From an uncultured Clostridium sp. (GTDB taxonomy: Bacteria; Bacillota; Clostridia; Clostridiales; Clostridiaceae): a stretch of 25,512 nt of DNA. Below are positions 1-7,554 of this stretch, piece by piece. The notes below the pieces were generated by a model, which was not told the DNA's origin, did not search any database, and saw nothing but the letters and a program-made list of their open reading frames with translations. Location: contig CAKVLD010000044.1 of the NCBI GenBank assembly GCA_934755305.1, forward strand, positions 1-25,512. The letters run 5' to 3'. A program made the position numbers and the translations under genes. Each line of letters opens with the position of its first letter. Positions within the stretch are counted from its first letter, which is position 1.

Positions 1-95
1 ATGAAATAAGAACAAAATCAAAATTTAAGCCAGTAACCAAAGCAAATTATTTTTAAAATTAATTCTCTTAAACTCCTGGTACTATGTCAAGAAAA

Positions 96-116
96 AGTAC
101 AAATTAAATTCGGATA
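96..116. repeat. Terminal inverted repeat, left end of IS
   Basis: AGTACAAATTAAA followed by three variable bases and GGATA. It matches the reverse complement of 1384-1404 at 17 of 21 positions and lies just beyond the stop codon of orfB. Confidence 0.65.
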
Positions 117-141
117 AATTATATTATTATATTTTTTATAG

Positions 142-1050
142 TTAACATGCATTTTTTATATTTTCTGAGTAATATTTATCTTCATATTCATTTGGGGATA
201 AATATCCACAGTGACTATGTATTCTTACTGTATTGTAAAAGGTTTCTATATACTCAAAAACAAGCTTATATGCATGTTTGTAATCTAAAATTTTATAACG
301 ATTTATCCACTCCCTTTTAATAAGAGCATGAAAGGATTCTATGCAGGCATTATCCCATGGATAAGCCTTTTTCGAATAACTTGTAATCATATCTTTTGTT
401 GCTATTCTATAAGCCTCACATGTATATTGTATTCCTCTATCTGAATGTATAATTAATGCTTCTTTAACATTTCTTATTGCTTTAGCTTTGTTTATAGCCT
501 GCACAATCCACTTTGATTCAAGAGTTGAACTTAATACCCAAGATATTATCTTTCTAGAGTATAGGTCCATAACACTTGTAAGATATACAAAGCCATCATA
601 AGTCCATATATAAGTTATATCTGTACACCAAACAGCATTAGGGGTAGAAGGGGAAAAATTTTCATCTAGTATATTTTTAAGTTCAGAACTAAAATCCGAA
701 TTAGTCGTTGTAGCTATATAAGGCTTGATATACTGAGCTTTAAGACCTAATTCTCTCATATAATTTCCAACTGTCTTTTCACTTATTTCTTCTCCGATTT
801 CACGCAGTTTCTGCGTAATTTTAGGTGCTCCATAATTTTGGTGAGATTCATCATATATGTCTATAATTTTATCTTCAATAACTTCTTTACGTTTTTCCCT
901 TAAGGATGGTTTCCTATTCTTAAAAGAATAATATCCATTTCTTGAAACGCCTAATATTCTAAGCACTCCGCTGACATTAAGTCGGCGTTTCTTATCTTTA
1001 ACTGCTAAATCTTCTGCTTTCGCAGTTTCGATAAATATAGCTTGTGTCAT
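142..1050 (-). CDS. IS3-family transposase OrfB (DDE integrase)
   Basis: This is the catalytic subunit of the IS3-type transposase, which cuts and joins the element's ends. At 302 aa it has the usual length. An HTH_21-like region lies around residues 50-105 and contains the Y-G-x-P-K-I-T motif. The integrase core follows, with WCTDITY (D144), HSDRGIQY (D204) and DNACIESFH (E238), giving the D-D-E triad at roughly IS3 spacing. The tail F-Y-N-x-x-R-x-H and L-S-P-N-E-Y is typical of the family. Its ATG overlaps the stop of orfA in an ATGA (1047-1050), so it can be made by translational coupling. In many IS3 elements OrfA and OrfB are instead fused by -1 frameshifting, and a GGGAAAATGA run at the junction would allow slippage, but neither route is shown here. 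Confidence 0.93.
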   Translation of the reverse strand: MTQAIFIETAKAEDLAVKDKKRRLNVSGVLRILGVSRNGYYSFKNRKPSLREKRKEVIEDKIIDIYDESHQNYGAPKITQKLREIGEEISEKTVGNYMRELGLKAQYIKPYIATTTNSDFSSELKNILDENFSPSTPNAVWCTDITYIWTYDGFVYLTSVMDLYSRKIISWVLSSTLESKWIVQAINKAKAIRNVKEALIIHSDRGIQYTCEAYRIATKDMITSYSKKAYPWDNACIESFHALIKREWINRYKILDYKHAYKLVFEYIETFYNTVRIHSHCGYLSPNEYEDKYYSENIKNAC

Positions 1051-1334
1051 TTTCCCAGAATGCTTATGGCTTTTTTTAATATTTCAAGGGCATCTTTCGT
1101 ATCTTTCAATTCTTTTCTTAATTTTGCATTTTCTTTTGCTTCATCACTTGAATAATTACCTGATCCTCTAGTGGGTACTTCACCATCATTAATATCTGCC
1201 TTCTTAACCCAATCACCAAGAGTAGAAGCAGCAATTCCTAAATTAGTAGCACATCTTTTCATATTTAAATCTTTATGTTCATGATAGTATCTTACTGCAT
1301 TTTCTTTAAATTCCTTATCATACTGTTTACTCAT
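1047..1334 (-). CDS. IS3-family transposase OrfA (HTH protein)
   Basis: A 95-aa protein of the transposase-8 (IS3/IS911 OrfA) type, which binds the element's ends and supports or regulates OrfB. It opens with K-Q-Y-D-K-E-F-K-E-N-A-V-R-Y, followed by a helix-turn-helix in which A-S-T-L-G-D-W-V (about 36-43) is the recognition helix. The last third (about 66-95) is a Lys/Leu-rich coiled coil ending L-K-K-A-I-S-I-L-G-K, as expected for a leucine-zipper dimerisation segment. Its stop TGA overlaps the orfB start by four bases. The ATG is preceded by GAGGAATTG, a usable ribosome site. Confidence 0.9.
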   Translation of the reverse strand: MSKQYDKEFKENAVRYYHEHKDLNMKRCATNLGIAASTLGDWVKKADINDGEVPTRGSGNYSSDEAKENAKLRKELKDTKDALEILKKAISILGK

Positions 1335-1383
1335 TTCAATTCCTCTAATTCATCATATCTTCATTATAACTCTTTTTGAGAAA

Positions 1384-1404
1384 TATCCACTTTTAACTTG
1401 TACT
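1384..1404. repeat. Terminal inverted repeat, right end of IS
   Basis: Reading inward on the minus strand it begins AGTACAAGTTAAA, has three variable bases, and ends GGATA, matching 96-116 at 17 of 21 positions. It lies upstream of orfA and only about 50 bp before the start of the next plus-strand gene. Confidence 0.65.
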
Positions 1405-1454
1405 ATTTATATTCTAGCTCCAAAAGTAAAATATAGAATTAAAAGGAGGAGTTT

Positions 1455-1946
1455 ATGCAAAATATTAGAATAATTGAGATACCTAAAATGAAAGCTGTTT
1501 TTTCAGGTCCACTTTCTACAGAGGATGAATTTGAGAAAGTTAATAAATGGTTTAGTGATTATCATGCATCTTTAAAGTGTGAATTGTTTCCAAGAGATTT
1601 TATGTGGTATAACGAAAGGCTTAATGTGCAAGAGTGGTTTTATGCATTGCCTCAAAATGCAGATTTATCGCAAATTACTGATTATGAAATAGTAGATTTA
1701 CCTTCAGGGCTTTATGCAGTTGCTTCTTGCTTAGATGCAGATTTAGATAATGCTCAAGACTGGTTAAGTACTAGAGAAGAAATAATAAATTGGGTTAAAG
1801 AGAGTGATAAATTTGAAGTGTATGTTAATGAGGATGGAATAGAGGAAAAATATCCTATGTTTCATATTGTATCGCCAGGATGGTTGATCCCTAAGGGAAT
1901 ATCTATTGAAAATTTATATATTCCTATTAAATTAAAGAAATCTTGA
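1455..1946 (+). CDS. GyrI-like / AraC effector-binding domain protein
   Basis: A 163-aa stand-alone protein that resembles GyrI-like small-molecule-binding domains (AraC_E_bind/SHS2 fold). These bind drugs or metabolites, either as the sensor part of AraC/MerR regulators or alone. The features seen are an early I-P-x-M-K-A-V-F-S-G strand, F-M-W-Y-N-E near 49-54, a middle Y-E-I-V-D-L-P-S-G-L-Y-A-V strand with C92 shortly after, then W-L and I-N-W helices. The C-terminal part has E-x-Y-P-M-F-H-I, similar to the terminal strand of the family. No DNA-binding domain is present. The Shine-Dalgarno AAGGAGG is at 1443-1449. The gene stands alone between the IS and a terminator. The IS end lies so close that the native promoter may have been displaced. 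Ligand unknown. Confidence 0.7.
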   Translation: MQNIRIIEIPKMKAVFSGPLSTEDEFEKVNKWFSDYHASLKCELFPRDFMWYNERLNVQEWFYALPQNADLSQITDYEIVDLPSGLYAVASCLDADLDNAQDWLSTREEIINWVKESDKFEVYVNEDGIEEKYPMFHIVSPGWLIPKGISIENLYIPIKLKKS

Positions 1947-1962
1947 TAAGTTAAAAAGTATC

Positions 1963-2008
1963 CTATAGAATAGACAATTAAAAAAGTTTATTCTATAGAT
2001 ATTTTTTT
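1963..2008 (+). terminator. Rho-independent terminator after GyrI-like gene
   Basis: CTATAGAATA (1963-1972) pairs perfectly with TATTCTATAG (1989-1998), and the stem extends three more pairs inward with one wobble. It is followed by a run of T (2002-2008). It starts 17 bp after the stop codon. Confidence 0.8.
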
Positions 2009-2141
2009 GATGAAGAAGATTGGGCTTGAAAGAGAAGCACATTTTAAGAAAAATGTATCTTTTCATAATGATTCTAATGGCAATCCGATTTATTGGGATA
2101 CATATGTATATGCTATGTTAAATCCAAATAATAATGATTAA
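2001..2141 (+). pseudogene. 3' remnant of a GNAT acetyltransferase
   Basis: A short open frame ends at TAA 2139-2141 and reads I-G-L-E-R-E-A-H-F, then a short stretch, then W-D-T-Y-V-Y-A-M-L. This matches the C-terminal strand and helix of RimJ/RimL-like GNAT N-acetyltransferases (typically K-x-G-x-x-x-E-x-x-F followed by W-x-D-x-Y-x-Y-A-x-L). Only about 44 codons remain. The acetyl-CoA-binding Q/R-x-x-G-x-G/A region is absent, and upstream lie the stop codon and terminator of another gene. I read it as a decayed gene whose 5' part was deleted. Family membership rests on this tail alone. Confidence 0.6.
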
Positions 2142-2409
2142 TTTTTATATTTGTTTCTGTATTTGAGTTAAATTGCTATTTTATTCACAATTTAAAAGAA
2201 GAATATGGCTTTGTTGTAAATAATAAAAATTTATATAGTACATAAGTATAAAACTTTAGATAAAGTTATAATATTAATAAGGTAGATAATAATAAATTAG
2301 ATAGCAATAAATTAGATAATAATAAAGTAAAGAAATGAAAAAAAGATGTATAAATATGCTATAATATTAATGGTAAGTTTTCATTTAATAATATTCGGAG
2401 GTAATAATT
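2142..2409. other. AT-rich spacer upstream of pgi
   Basis: Together with the terminator and GNAT remnant before it, this fills the 463-bp gap between genes. It contains three near-copies of a 15-bp unit at 2284-2327, a possible -10 TATAAT at 2360-2365 for pgi without a convincing -35, and the pgi ribosome site GGAGG at 2398-2402. I see no further gene. Confidence 0.5.
2284..2327. repeat. Three short tandem repeats (15-bp unit)
   Basis: AGATAATAATAAATT at 2284-2298, a copy with two changes at 2299-2313, and a third incomplete copy at 2314-2327. The block lies about 80 bp upstream of the pgi start. It may be simple AT-rich slippage. Confidence 0.7.
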
Positions 2410-3759
2410 ATGAAAAAAGGATTAACATTTGATTTATCAAAAACTGCTCCTATTTTAAACGAGCATGAAATTAGTTACATGACAGAAGCTGTTAAAGTTG
2501 CTCATGAAAAGCTACATAATAAAACAGGGGCTGGAAACGATTTTTTAGGATGGATTGATCTTCCTGTAGATTATGATAAAGATGAATTTGAAAGAATTAA
2601 GAAAGCTGCTGAGAAGATAAAGAGCGATTCTGATGTTTTAATAGCAGTAGGAATTGGTGGATCATATTTAGGAGCAAGAGCTGCTATAGAAATGTTAACA
2701 CATAATTTCAACAATATGCTAGATTCTTCAAAGAGAACAGCACCACAAGTATTATATGTAGGTAATAATATAAGTGCAACATATATGAGCGATCTTTTAG
2801 ATGCTATAGAAGGAAAAGATATTTCTGTTAATGTAATTTCTAAATCAGGAACTACTACAGAACCAGCTATAGCTTTCAGAATTTTAAAAGCTTATATGGA
2901 AAAGAAATATGGCAAAGAAGAAGCTAAGAAGAGAATATATGCAACAACAGATAAAGCAAAGGGTGCATTAAAGACTTTAGCAGATGCAGAAGGATATGAA
3001 ACTTTCGTAATTCCTGATGATGTTGGAGGAAGATTCTCAGTTTTAACTCCAGTAGGTCTTTTACCAATAGCAGCAGCTGGAATTAACATAGATGAAATGA
3101 TGGAAGGTGCAAGAGATGCAAGAGAAACATACTCTAATCCTAACTTATTAGAAAATGATTGTTATAAGTATGCAGCAGCAAGAAATGCTTTATACAACAA
3201 GGGTAAGACAATAGAATTATTAGTAAACTATGAACCTGCTTTACATTATTTTAATGAATGGTGGAAACAATTATTTGGAGAATCAGAAGGTAAAGATGGT
3301 AAGGGATTATTCCCAGCAGCAGTAGACTTTACTACAGATCTTCATTCAATGGGACAATATATCCAAGAAGGTAGAAGAGATCTTATTGAAACAGTAATTA
3401 ATGTAGAAAACTCTAGAAAGAAAGTTGTTATAGAAGAAACAGAAGATAATCTAGATGGATTAAACTTCTTAGCTGGAAAGGATATGGACTTTGTTAATAA
3501 TAAGGCATTCCAAGGTACTTTAATAGCACATAATGATGGTGGAGTACCAAATATGGTTGTAAATGTTCCAGAATTAACTCCATATTACTTTGGACAATTA
3601 GTATACTTCTTTGAAAAAGCAGTTGGTATAAGTGGATACCTTTTAAATGTAAATCCATTTGATCAACCAGGTGTTGAAAAATATAAGAAGAATATGTTTG
3701 CTTTATTAGGTAAGCCAGGATATGAAGATATGAAGGCTGAACTAGAAAAAAGATTATAA
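2410..3759 (+). CDS. pgi: Glucose-6-phosphate isomerase
   Basis: Cytoplasmic glycolytic enzyme interconverting glucose-6-phosphate and fructose-6-phosphate. The 449-aa length fits the short bacterial form of the family. Two SIS-type sugar-phosphate folds are marked by GIGGSYLG (81-88) and SKSGTTTEP (144-152). The family signature DDVGGRFSVLTPVG is at 203-216. A later G-Q-Y-I-Q-E-G-R-R segment carries the conserved catalytic glutamate. C-terminal N-P-F-D-Q-P-G-V-E-x-Y-K is also conserved. The ATG follows GGAGG with good spacing. The next gene starts one base after the stop, so the two are probably cotranscribed and the transcript ends at 4234. Confidence 0.97.
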   Translation: MKKGLTFDLSKTAPILNEHEISYMTEAVKVAHEKLHNKTGAGNDFLGWIDLPVDYDKDEFERIKKAAEKIKSDSDVLIAVGIGGSYLGARAAIEMLTHNFNNMLDSSKRTAPQVLYVGNNISATYMSDLLDAIEGKDISVNVISKSGTTTEPAIAFRILKAYMEKKYGKEEAKKRIYATTDKAKGALKTLADAEGYETFVIPDDVGGRFSVLTPVGLLPIAAAGINIDEMMEGARDARETYSNPNLLENDCYKYAAARNALYNKGKTIELLVNYEPALHYFNEWWKQLFGESEGKDGKGLFPAAVDFTTDLHSMGQYIQEGRRDLIETVINVENSRKKVVIEETEDNLDGLNFLAGKDMDFVNNKAFQGTLIAHNDGGVPNMVVNVPELTPYYFGQLVYFFEKAVGISGYLLNVNPFDQPGVEKYKKNMFALLGKPGYEDMKAELEKRL

Positions 3760-3760
3760 T

Positions 3761-4198
3761 ATGAAAATAATTATAGATGGGGATGCTTGTCCGAGCATCC
3801 CTATTATTGAAAACATAGCAAAAAGATATGCTGTTGAAATTTTAATATTTTGTGATTTTAATCATTACATAAGTAGTAATTATTCTACAGTTAAAATTGT
3901 GGATAGTGGATTTCAAAGTGTGGATATGTATGTTGTTAATAATACAAAAGAAAAAGATATAGTAATTACACAGGATTATGGCGTTGCTGCTATGTGTTTA
4001 CCTAAAAAAGCTAGTATATTAAATCCTAAAGGATATATATATACTGATGAAAATATAGGAAGACTTTTAGAAGAGAGACATATTAATCAAAGGATTAGAA
4101 GAGCTGGAGGCAGAACTCAAAATCCTAAAAAAAGAAGCAAAGATGATGAATTGAGACTAGAAAAAAATTTAATAAAACTTATAGAGAATAATAAGTAA
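3761..4198 (+). CDS. UPF0178 (YaiI/YqxD, DUF188) family protein
   Basis: A 145-aa protein of the widespread YaiI/YqxD family, whose fold is related to PIN-type nucleases. Biochemical function is not established. The family's conserved features are present: D-G-D-A-C-P at 6-11, the acidic I-V-I-T-Q-D-Y-G motif near 67-74, L-N-P-K-G around 87-91, and R-R-A-G-G-R-T-x-x-P-K-K-R near 113-125, followed by a helix. It starts one base after pgi with only a weak ribosome site, so translation is probably coupled to pgi. A strong terminator follows immediately. The pairing with pgi gives no clear functional clue. Confidence 0.88.
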   Translation: MKIIIDGDACPSIPIIENIAKRYAVEILIFCDFNHYISSNYSTVKIVDSGFQSVDMYVVNNTKEKDIVITQDYGVAAMCLPKKASILNPKGYIYTDENIGRLLEERHINQRIRRAGGRTQNPKKRSKDDELRLEKNLIKLIENNK

Positions 4199-4234
4199 AC
4201 ATCAAGGTATCTTAGATATTTTGATGTTTTTTTT
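4198..4234 (+). terminator. Terminator of pgi-UPF0178 unit
   Basis: AACATCAAGGTATC (4198-4211) and GATATTTTGATGTT (4215-4228) form a 14-bp stem with two G-T wobbles and a 3-nt loop, followed by a T-run to 4234. The stem begins on the last base of the stop codon. Confidence 0.9.
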
Positions 4235-4351
4235 ATTTTATTGTATTTTTGCGTAATATAAAAGTTTCAATAAAAAATAATATTAAAGTTTTAAGAATTT
4301 ACAAAATATGGTAAAATAGAATTTATCAAAAGGCTAAGAGGTGATTATTAT

Positions 4352-6349
4352 ATGGTAGAACAAGGGATAAAATTTGATAAAGATAGTCCTGGAATAGTGA
4401 AAAATGAAGTTGAAATTAGAGCAGATTTTGATGTTGAGAATCTTAATTATAAATTTATAGTAGGTATAGGAGGTATATGGAAAACAATTCAAGATTTCTC
4501 CCATTCTAAAACTTGTAGATGGAAGCCAAAAGAAGAAGGAAAGTACATGATTATGATACAAGCTAAAGAAGCAGAGTCTACAAAGCCATACGATTATTTA
4601 GCTAAAGAAAAATATGTAGTAGAGTCAGAAGATAAGGCAAAGATTATAAAAAATATAAGTATAGATAATTCTAATTATATGTTAGGTGAAAAAGTTAACA
4701 TATCTGTTATTAGTAATGAAGATGTTTTATATAGATTTTGGATTAAAGGTGAGAGTGACTGGGAGATAATAAAAGATTATACTGGAGACAGTACATTAAG
4801 ATATACTCCTACTAAGGAAGGAAAGCATGAAATATTAATCCAATGTAAGAGGATAGATTCTAAAGAAAACTTTGATGATTACACTACAGTAATATTTGAT
4901 GTTTTACCTCATGAAAAAATTGAGATAATTGATTTTAAATCTTTATCTAATAATTTATTGATAAATGAAGAAATATCATTTAAGGTAGAAGTTAATATAG
5001 AAGATAAAAGAAATTTATTATATAAGTTTGTAAAAATAAATGATGAAGGTAAATCTGTATGTATCCAAGATTATTCATCAAAGAAAATGGTGACTTATGT
5101 AGAAGGCCAAGCTGGAAAGTATAGAATGTTATGTTTAGTTAAAGATATATTATCTAATAAAGAATATGATGATAGAGCTTTATTGATATATAAAATAAAA
5201 CCTTATAATAAAGTTAAAATTAAAAACTTTATTTCTAATGTAAAAACTCCTCAAGTTACAGGAACACCAGTAATATTAAATGCTGATGTAGAAGGAGGAA
5301 AGGAACTTCTATATAAGTATGTGATAGAAGGACCTATAGCTGAGGATTCGGGATATATTTTAAGAGATAAATATGAATGGATACCTAATAAAGAAGGAGA
5401 GTATAATGTATCTCTTTATGTTAAAGATGTCTCTTTTGATGGTGATTTTGAAGATAAGATTGATATTCCGTTTGTTATAAAAAAAAGAGGGGAAAAACCA
5501 GCAAAGATAGTGGATGTAACTATAGATACTAAAAATACAGTGTTGGTTGGACAACCTATAAATATGAAGATAAATGCAGAAGGAGAAGCTACTATAGAAT
5601 ATGCATTTATAGTGTATAAAAGTAATATAGAAATAGAAAGAATGGATTTTTGTGAAACTAATTGGATTAATTTTACCCCTGAAGAAAAGGGAGAGTATCA
5701 AATTGAGATATTAGTAAAAAATAAATATTCTTTAAAAGAATATGATAGTCATACTTATGTATATATACAGGCTAAAGATTACTTACCTGCAGAGATAGAA
5801 TATATATTAGTGCCTCATGAGGACACTCATTTAGTAGGGGACACAATTGAGGTGGAAGCAATTACACAAAATACTAAAAGTATTTTACTTAGATATGTAA
5901 CTAGTATAAATGGACATATTGTAGAAGATACAGGTTTTATTAAAAATAAAAAGATAAAGTTAGTACCTAGATGCCGTGGAAAATATACTTTTGAAATATA
6001 TGCTAAGAATGTAAAGTGTGAAGAAGAATTTGATACTAAAAAGGAGATAAGTATATATGTATTGGACTCTCCTCCAGTAACTGGCACTAAAGTTATTTGC
6101 GAAAATGACGATATTGATATTAATAGGGAAGTTACTTTTAGGGTAGAAACTCATGGTGGAAAAGATATAAATTATGAGTTTTATCTTATGGAAAAAGGGA
6201 ATTGGATAAAAGTTCAAGAATATAGTAAGAAGAATTATTATACATTTATACCCTTTGTTAAAGGTGAATATAGAGTTTTAGCACTTGTAAAAAGTTTTTA
6301 TAAAAAAGTTAATTATGAAGATTACGGAGAATATAGTTTTAAGGTATAA
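4352..6349 (+). CDS. Triple tyrosine motif (Y_Y_Y) repeat protein
   Basis: A 665-aa protein built almost wholly from seven tandem beta-sandwich units of about 95 residues, beginning near 1, 93, 186, 287, 385, 480 and 575. Each unit shows the same skeleton: a strand ending in Y-x-F/Y-x, then W or Q-D-Y/F-S, then W/Y-x-P, G-x-Y or G-K-H/Y, a V/A-K, and a closing Y-D or F-D pair before the next linker. This is the Y_Y_Y domain pattern, often found in the extracellular sensor part of two-component proteins. Here no kinase, membrane segment, signal peptide or wall anchor is visible. The Shine-Dalgarno GAGGTG is at 4338-4343. The lytic transglycosylase gene follows after 12 bp with a strong ribosome site, so they form an operon. 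A role in binding wall or polysaccharide is inference. Confidence 0.85.
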   Translation: MVEQGIKFDKDSPGIVKNEVEIRADFDVENLNYKFIVGIGGIWKTIQDFSHSKTCRWKPKEEGKYMIMIQAKEAESTKPYDYLAKEKYVVESEDKAKIIKNISIDNSNYMLGEKVNISVISNEDVLYRFWIKGESDWEIIKDYTGDSTLRYTPTKEGKHEILIQCKRIDSKENFDDYTTVIFDVLPHEKIEIIDFKSLSNNLLINEEISFKVEVNIEDKRNLLYKFVKINDEGKSVCIQDYSSKKMVTYVEGQAGKYRMLCLVKDILSNKEYDDRALLIYKIKPYNKVKIKNFISNVKTPQVTGTPVILNADVEGGKELLYKYVIEGPIAEDSGYILRDKYEWIPNKEGEYNVSLYVKDVSFDGDFEDKIDIPFVIKKRGEKPAKIVDVTIDTKNTVLVGQPINMKINAEGEATIEYAFIVYKSNIEIERMDFCETNWINFTPEEKGEYQIEILVKNKYSLKEYDSHTYVYIQAKDYLPAEIEYILVPHEDTHLVGDTIEVEAITQNTKSILLRYVTSINGHIVEDTGFIKNKKIKLVPRCRGKYTFEIYAKNVKCEEEFDTKKEISIYVLDSPPVTGTKVICENDDIDINREVTFRVETHGGKDINYEFYLMEKGNWIKVQEYSKKNYYTFIPFVKGEYRVLALVKSFYKKVNYEDYGEYSFKV

Positions 6350-6361
6350 GGAGGAGATAAA

Positions 6362-7069
6362 ATGAGCATAAATGTAGATGACGCAACTAAAGCAGCGCAA
6401 CAGTATATGGGGCTAACTTTAATGAAGAGTACTCTACAAAAGGTTGTTGGTAGCGATGGTATGGAATTTGAAATTATTTATCAAGCTTTACTTGATTATA
6501 TGATTAAAAATTCAGATAGTGACATACTAAAATCTGCATTAAGTAATAGTACTAATGGGACAAGCAATGGAAATACTACAAGTACAGAAGAATTACAAGA
6601 AATACTTAATGCTGCTGCAAATTTAAAAGCTAATAGTACAACTACTTCATCTAATACAACAGGAGATAGTAGTTTGGATTCTATATATGAGGCAGTTAAC
6701 AAATGTTCTGCTAAGTATGGAGTAGATTCAAAATTAATACTAAGTATTATTAGGGCAGAATCTGACTTTGATTCTACAGCTACTTCTTCAGTAGGTGCAG
6801 CTGGGCTTATGCAAATTATGCCAGCTAATTATTCATCGCTTGGAATTACTGATCCTTATGATATTAATCAAAATATTGAAGGTGGTACTAAGTTATTTAA
6901 ACAATATTTAAATATGTATAATGGAGATACTGAGATGGCATTAGCTGCATATAATGCAGGACCTGGAACATTACAAAGAAGAGGTGTAACTTCTTCTAGT
7001 GATTTTTATAAGTTACCATCAGAAACTAGAAATTATGTGCCAAAGGTTATGTCGTATTATAGAGCGTAA
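6362..7069 (+). CDS. Lytic transglycosylase, SLT domain, no signal peptide
   Basis: A 235-aa protein whose C-terminal half (about 104-235) is a Slt70-type muramidase domain cleaving the MurNAc-GlcNAc bond of peptidoglycan to give the 1,6-anhydro product. Catalytic glutamate is E133 in I-I-R-A-E-S-D-F. The family motifs G-L-M-Q-I-M-P (148-154) and A-Y-N-A-G-P-G (196-202) are present, as is the late R-N-Y-V motif. Residues 1-60 are a helical region of unknown role, and 61-103 is a Ser/Thr/Asn-rich linker. There is no signal peptide or transmembrane segment, which is odd for an enzyme whose substrate is outside the membrane. Start is set by AAGGAGGAG just upstream. It is cotranscribed with the Y_Y_Y gene and ends at a strong terminator. 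Confidence 0.9.
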   Translation: MSINVDDATKAAQQYMGLTLMKSTLQKVVGSDGMEFEIIYQALLDYMIKNSDSDILKSALSNSTNGTSNGNTTSTEELQEILNAAANLKANSTTTSSNTTGDSSLDSIYEAVNKCSAKYGVDSKLILSIIRAESDFDSTATSSVGAAGLMQIMPANYSSLGITDPYDINQNIEGGTKLFKQYLNMYNGDTEMALAAYNAGPGTLQRRGVTSSSDFYKLPSETRNYVPKVMSYYRA

Positions 7070-7094
7070 GAATATTTTTGTGATTAGTATAGTA

Positions 7095-7135
7095 AGTCTG
7101 TTAAAAGAAGTATGGTTCTTTTAGCAGACTTTTTT
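7095..7135 (+). terminator. Terminator of Y_Y_Y/transglycosylase operon
   Basis: AGTCTGTTAAAAGAA (7095-7109) pairs with TTCTTTTAGCAGACT (7116-7130) over 15 bp with one wobble and a 6-nt loop, followed by T-tract 7131-7135. The T-tract is also the first part of the repeat that follows. Confidence 0.93.
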
Positions 7136-7246
7136 AACGTAAAGGGATTCATAAATTTTTTTTGATAGTGAATACTGAATATTACAGGCTTTCAGTTATG
7201 TAAGATGGCAAATACGTTAAAAATAATTATAGTGCCGCAAAAGAAC
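7131..7246. repeat. Intergenic repeat copy A with pairing ends
   Basis: Begins TTTTTAACGTA (7131-7141), contains its exact reverse complement TACGTTAAAAA (7213-7223), and ends GTGCCGCAAAAGAAC (7232-7246). Copy B at 8982-9095 has the same three blocks at almost the same distances. The interior is less conserved. I do not recognise the family. Confidence 0.75.
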
Positions 7247-7492
7247 CAAAAAGAAAAATAATTAAATGGAATTTTTATAATGAATTATTTTTCTTTTAGA
7301 ACCTTTTGAATGGCTAAAAAAAGTGACTTCAATTAAGATGCATTTATAGTTAAGATGTAACTAGTAATTCAAGATGTACTATCAATAAACAAAAGCGTGG
7401 CGAAGCCACTTTTTTATTTGTCTAGAGATATGGATGTTGTATATGAAAAGAATGTTGTTGAGATTTATATAATTATTCTTTATAATGACTTT
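7247..7492. other. Spacer before rsuA with two hairpins
   Basis: With the terminator and repeat before it this makes a 485-bp gap. It holds a perfect 15-bp inverted repeat (7249-7263 with 7283-7297, 19-nt loop) without a following T-tract. A second small hairpin, GTGGC/GCCAC (7397-7409), is followed by T 7410-7415 and could be a terminator. Three AAGATG motifs lie at 7335, 7352 and 7371. No gene is seen, and no promoter that would explain the second hairpin as the end of a transcript. Confidence 0.5.
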
Positions 7493-7522
7493 TTGCTAAG
7501 TTCATATTTAATAATGTATAAT
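7493..7522 (+). promoter_or_regulatory. Probable promoter of rsuA-type gene
   Basis: TTGCTA (7493-7498) and TATAAT (7517-7522) with an 18-bp spacer, about 33 bp upstream of the start codon. The -35 is a 4 of 6 match. Confidence 0.55.
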
Positions 7523-7554
7523 AGATTTAATTTAAGAAATTAGGAGTTGTTTAA

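Larger units (their letters stand above)
96..1404 (-). mobile_element. IS3-family insertion sequence (two overlapping ORFs)
   Basis: The element holds an orfA/orfB pair on the minus strand bounded by imperfect inverted repeats at 96-116 and 1384-1404. The repeats match at 17 of 21 positions and both begin AGTACAA when read inward. OrfA is an HTH protein and OrfB a DDE integrase, the standard IS3 layout. I see no short target duplication directly outside these repeats, so the true tips may lie a few bases further out. Both reading frames look intact. Confidence 0.8.

Noticed and set aside
93..1407. 3-bp target duplication at the IS ends
   Set aside because: Bases just outside the inverted repeats (AAA and ATT) do not match, so no duplication can be claimed with these end points.
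2142..2409. CRISPR array from the short repeats upstream of pgi
   Set aside because: The 15-bp units are contiguous with no spacers, and no cas genes are present in the window.
2892..3089. Antisense frame within pgi
   Set aside because: It is the reverse of strongly conserved pgi codons, and no start signal is seen.
4334..6217. Several long antisense frames under the Y_Y_Y gene
   Set aside because: They are Phe/Ile/Tyr-rich shadows of an AT-rich coding strand, with no ribosome sites and no family features.
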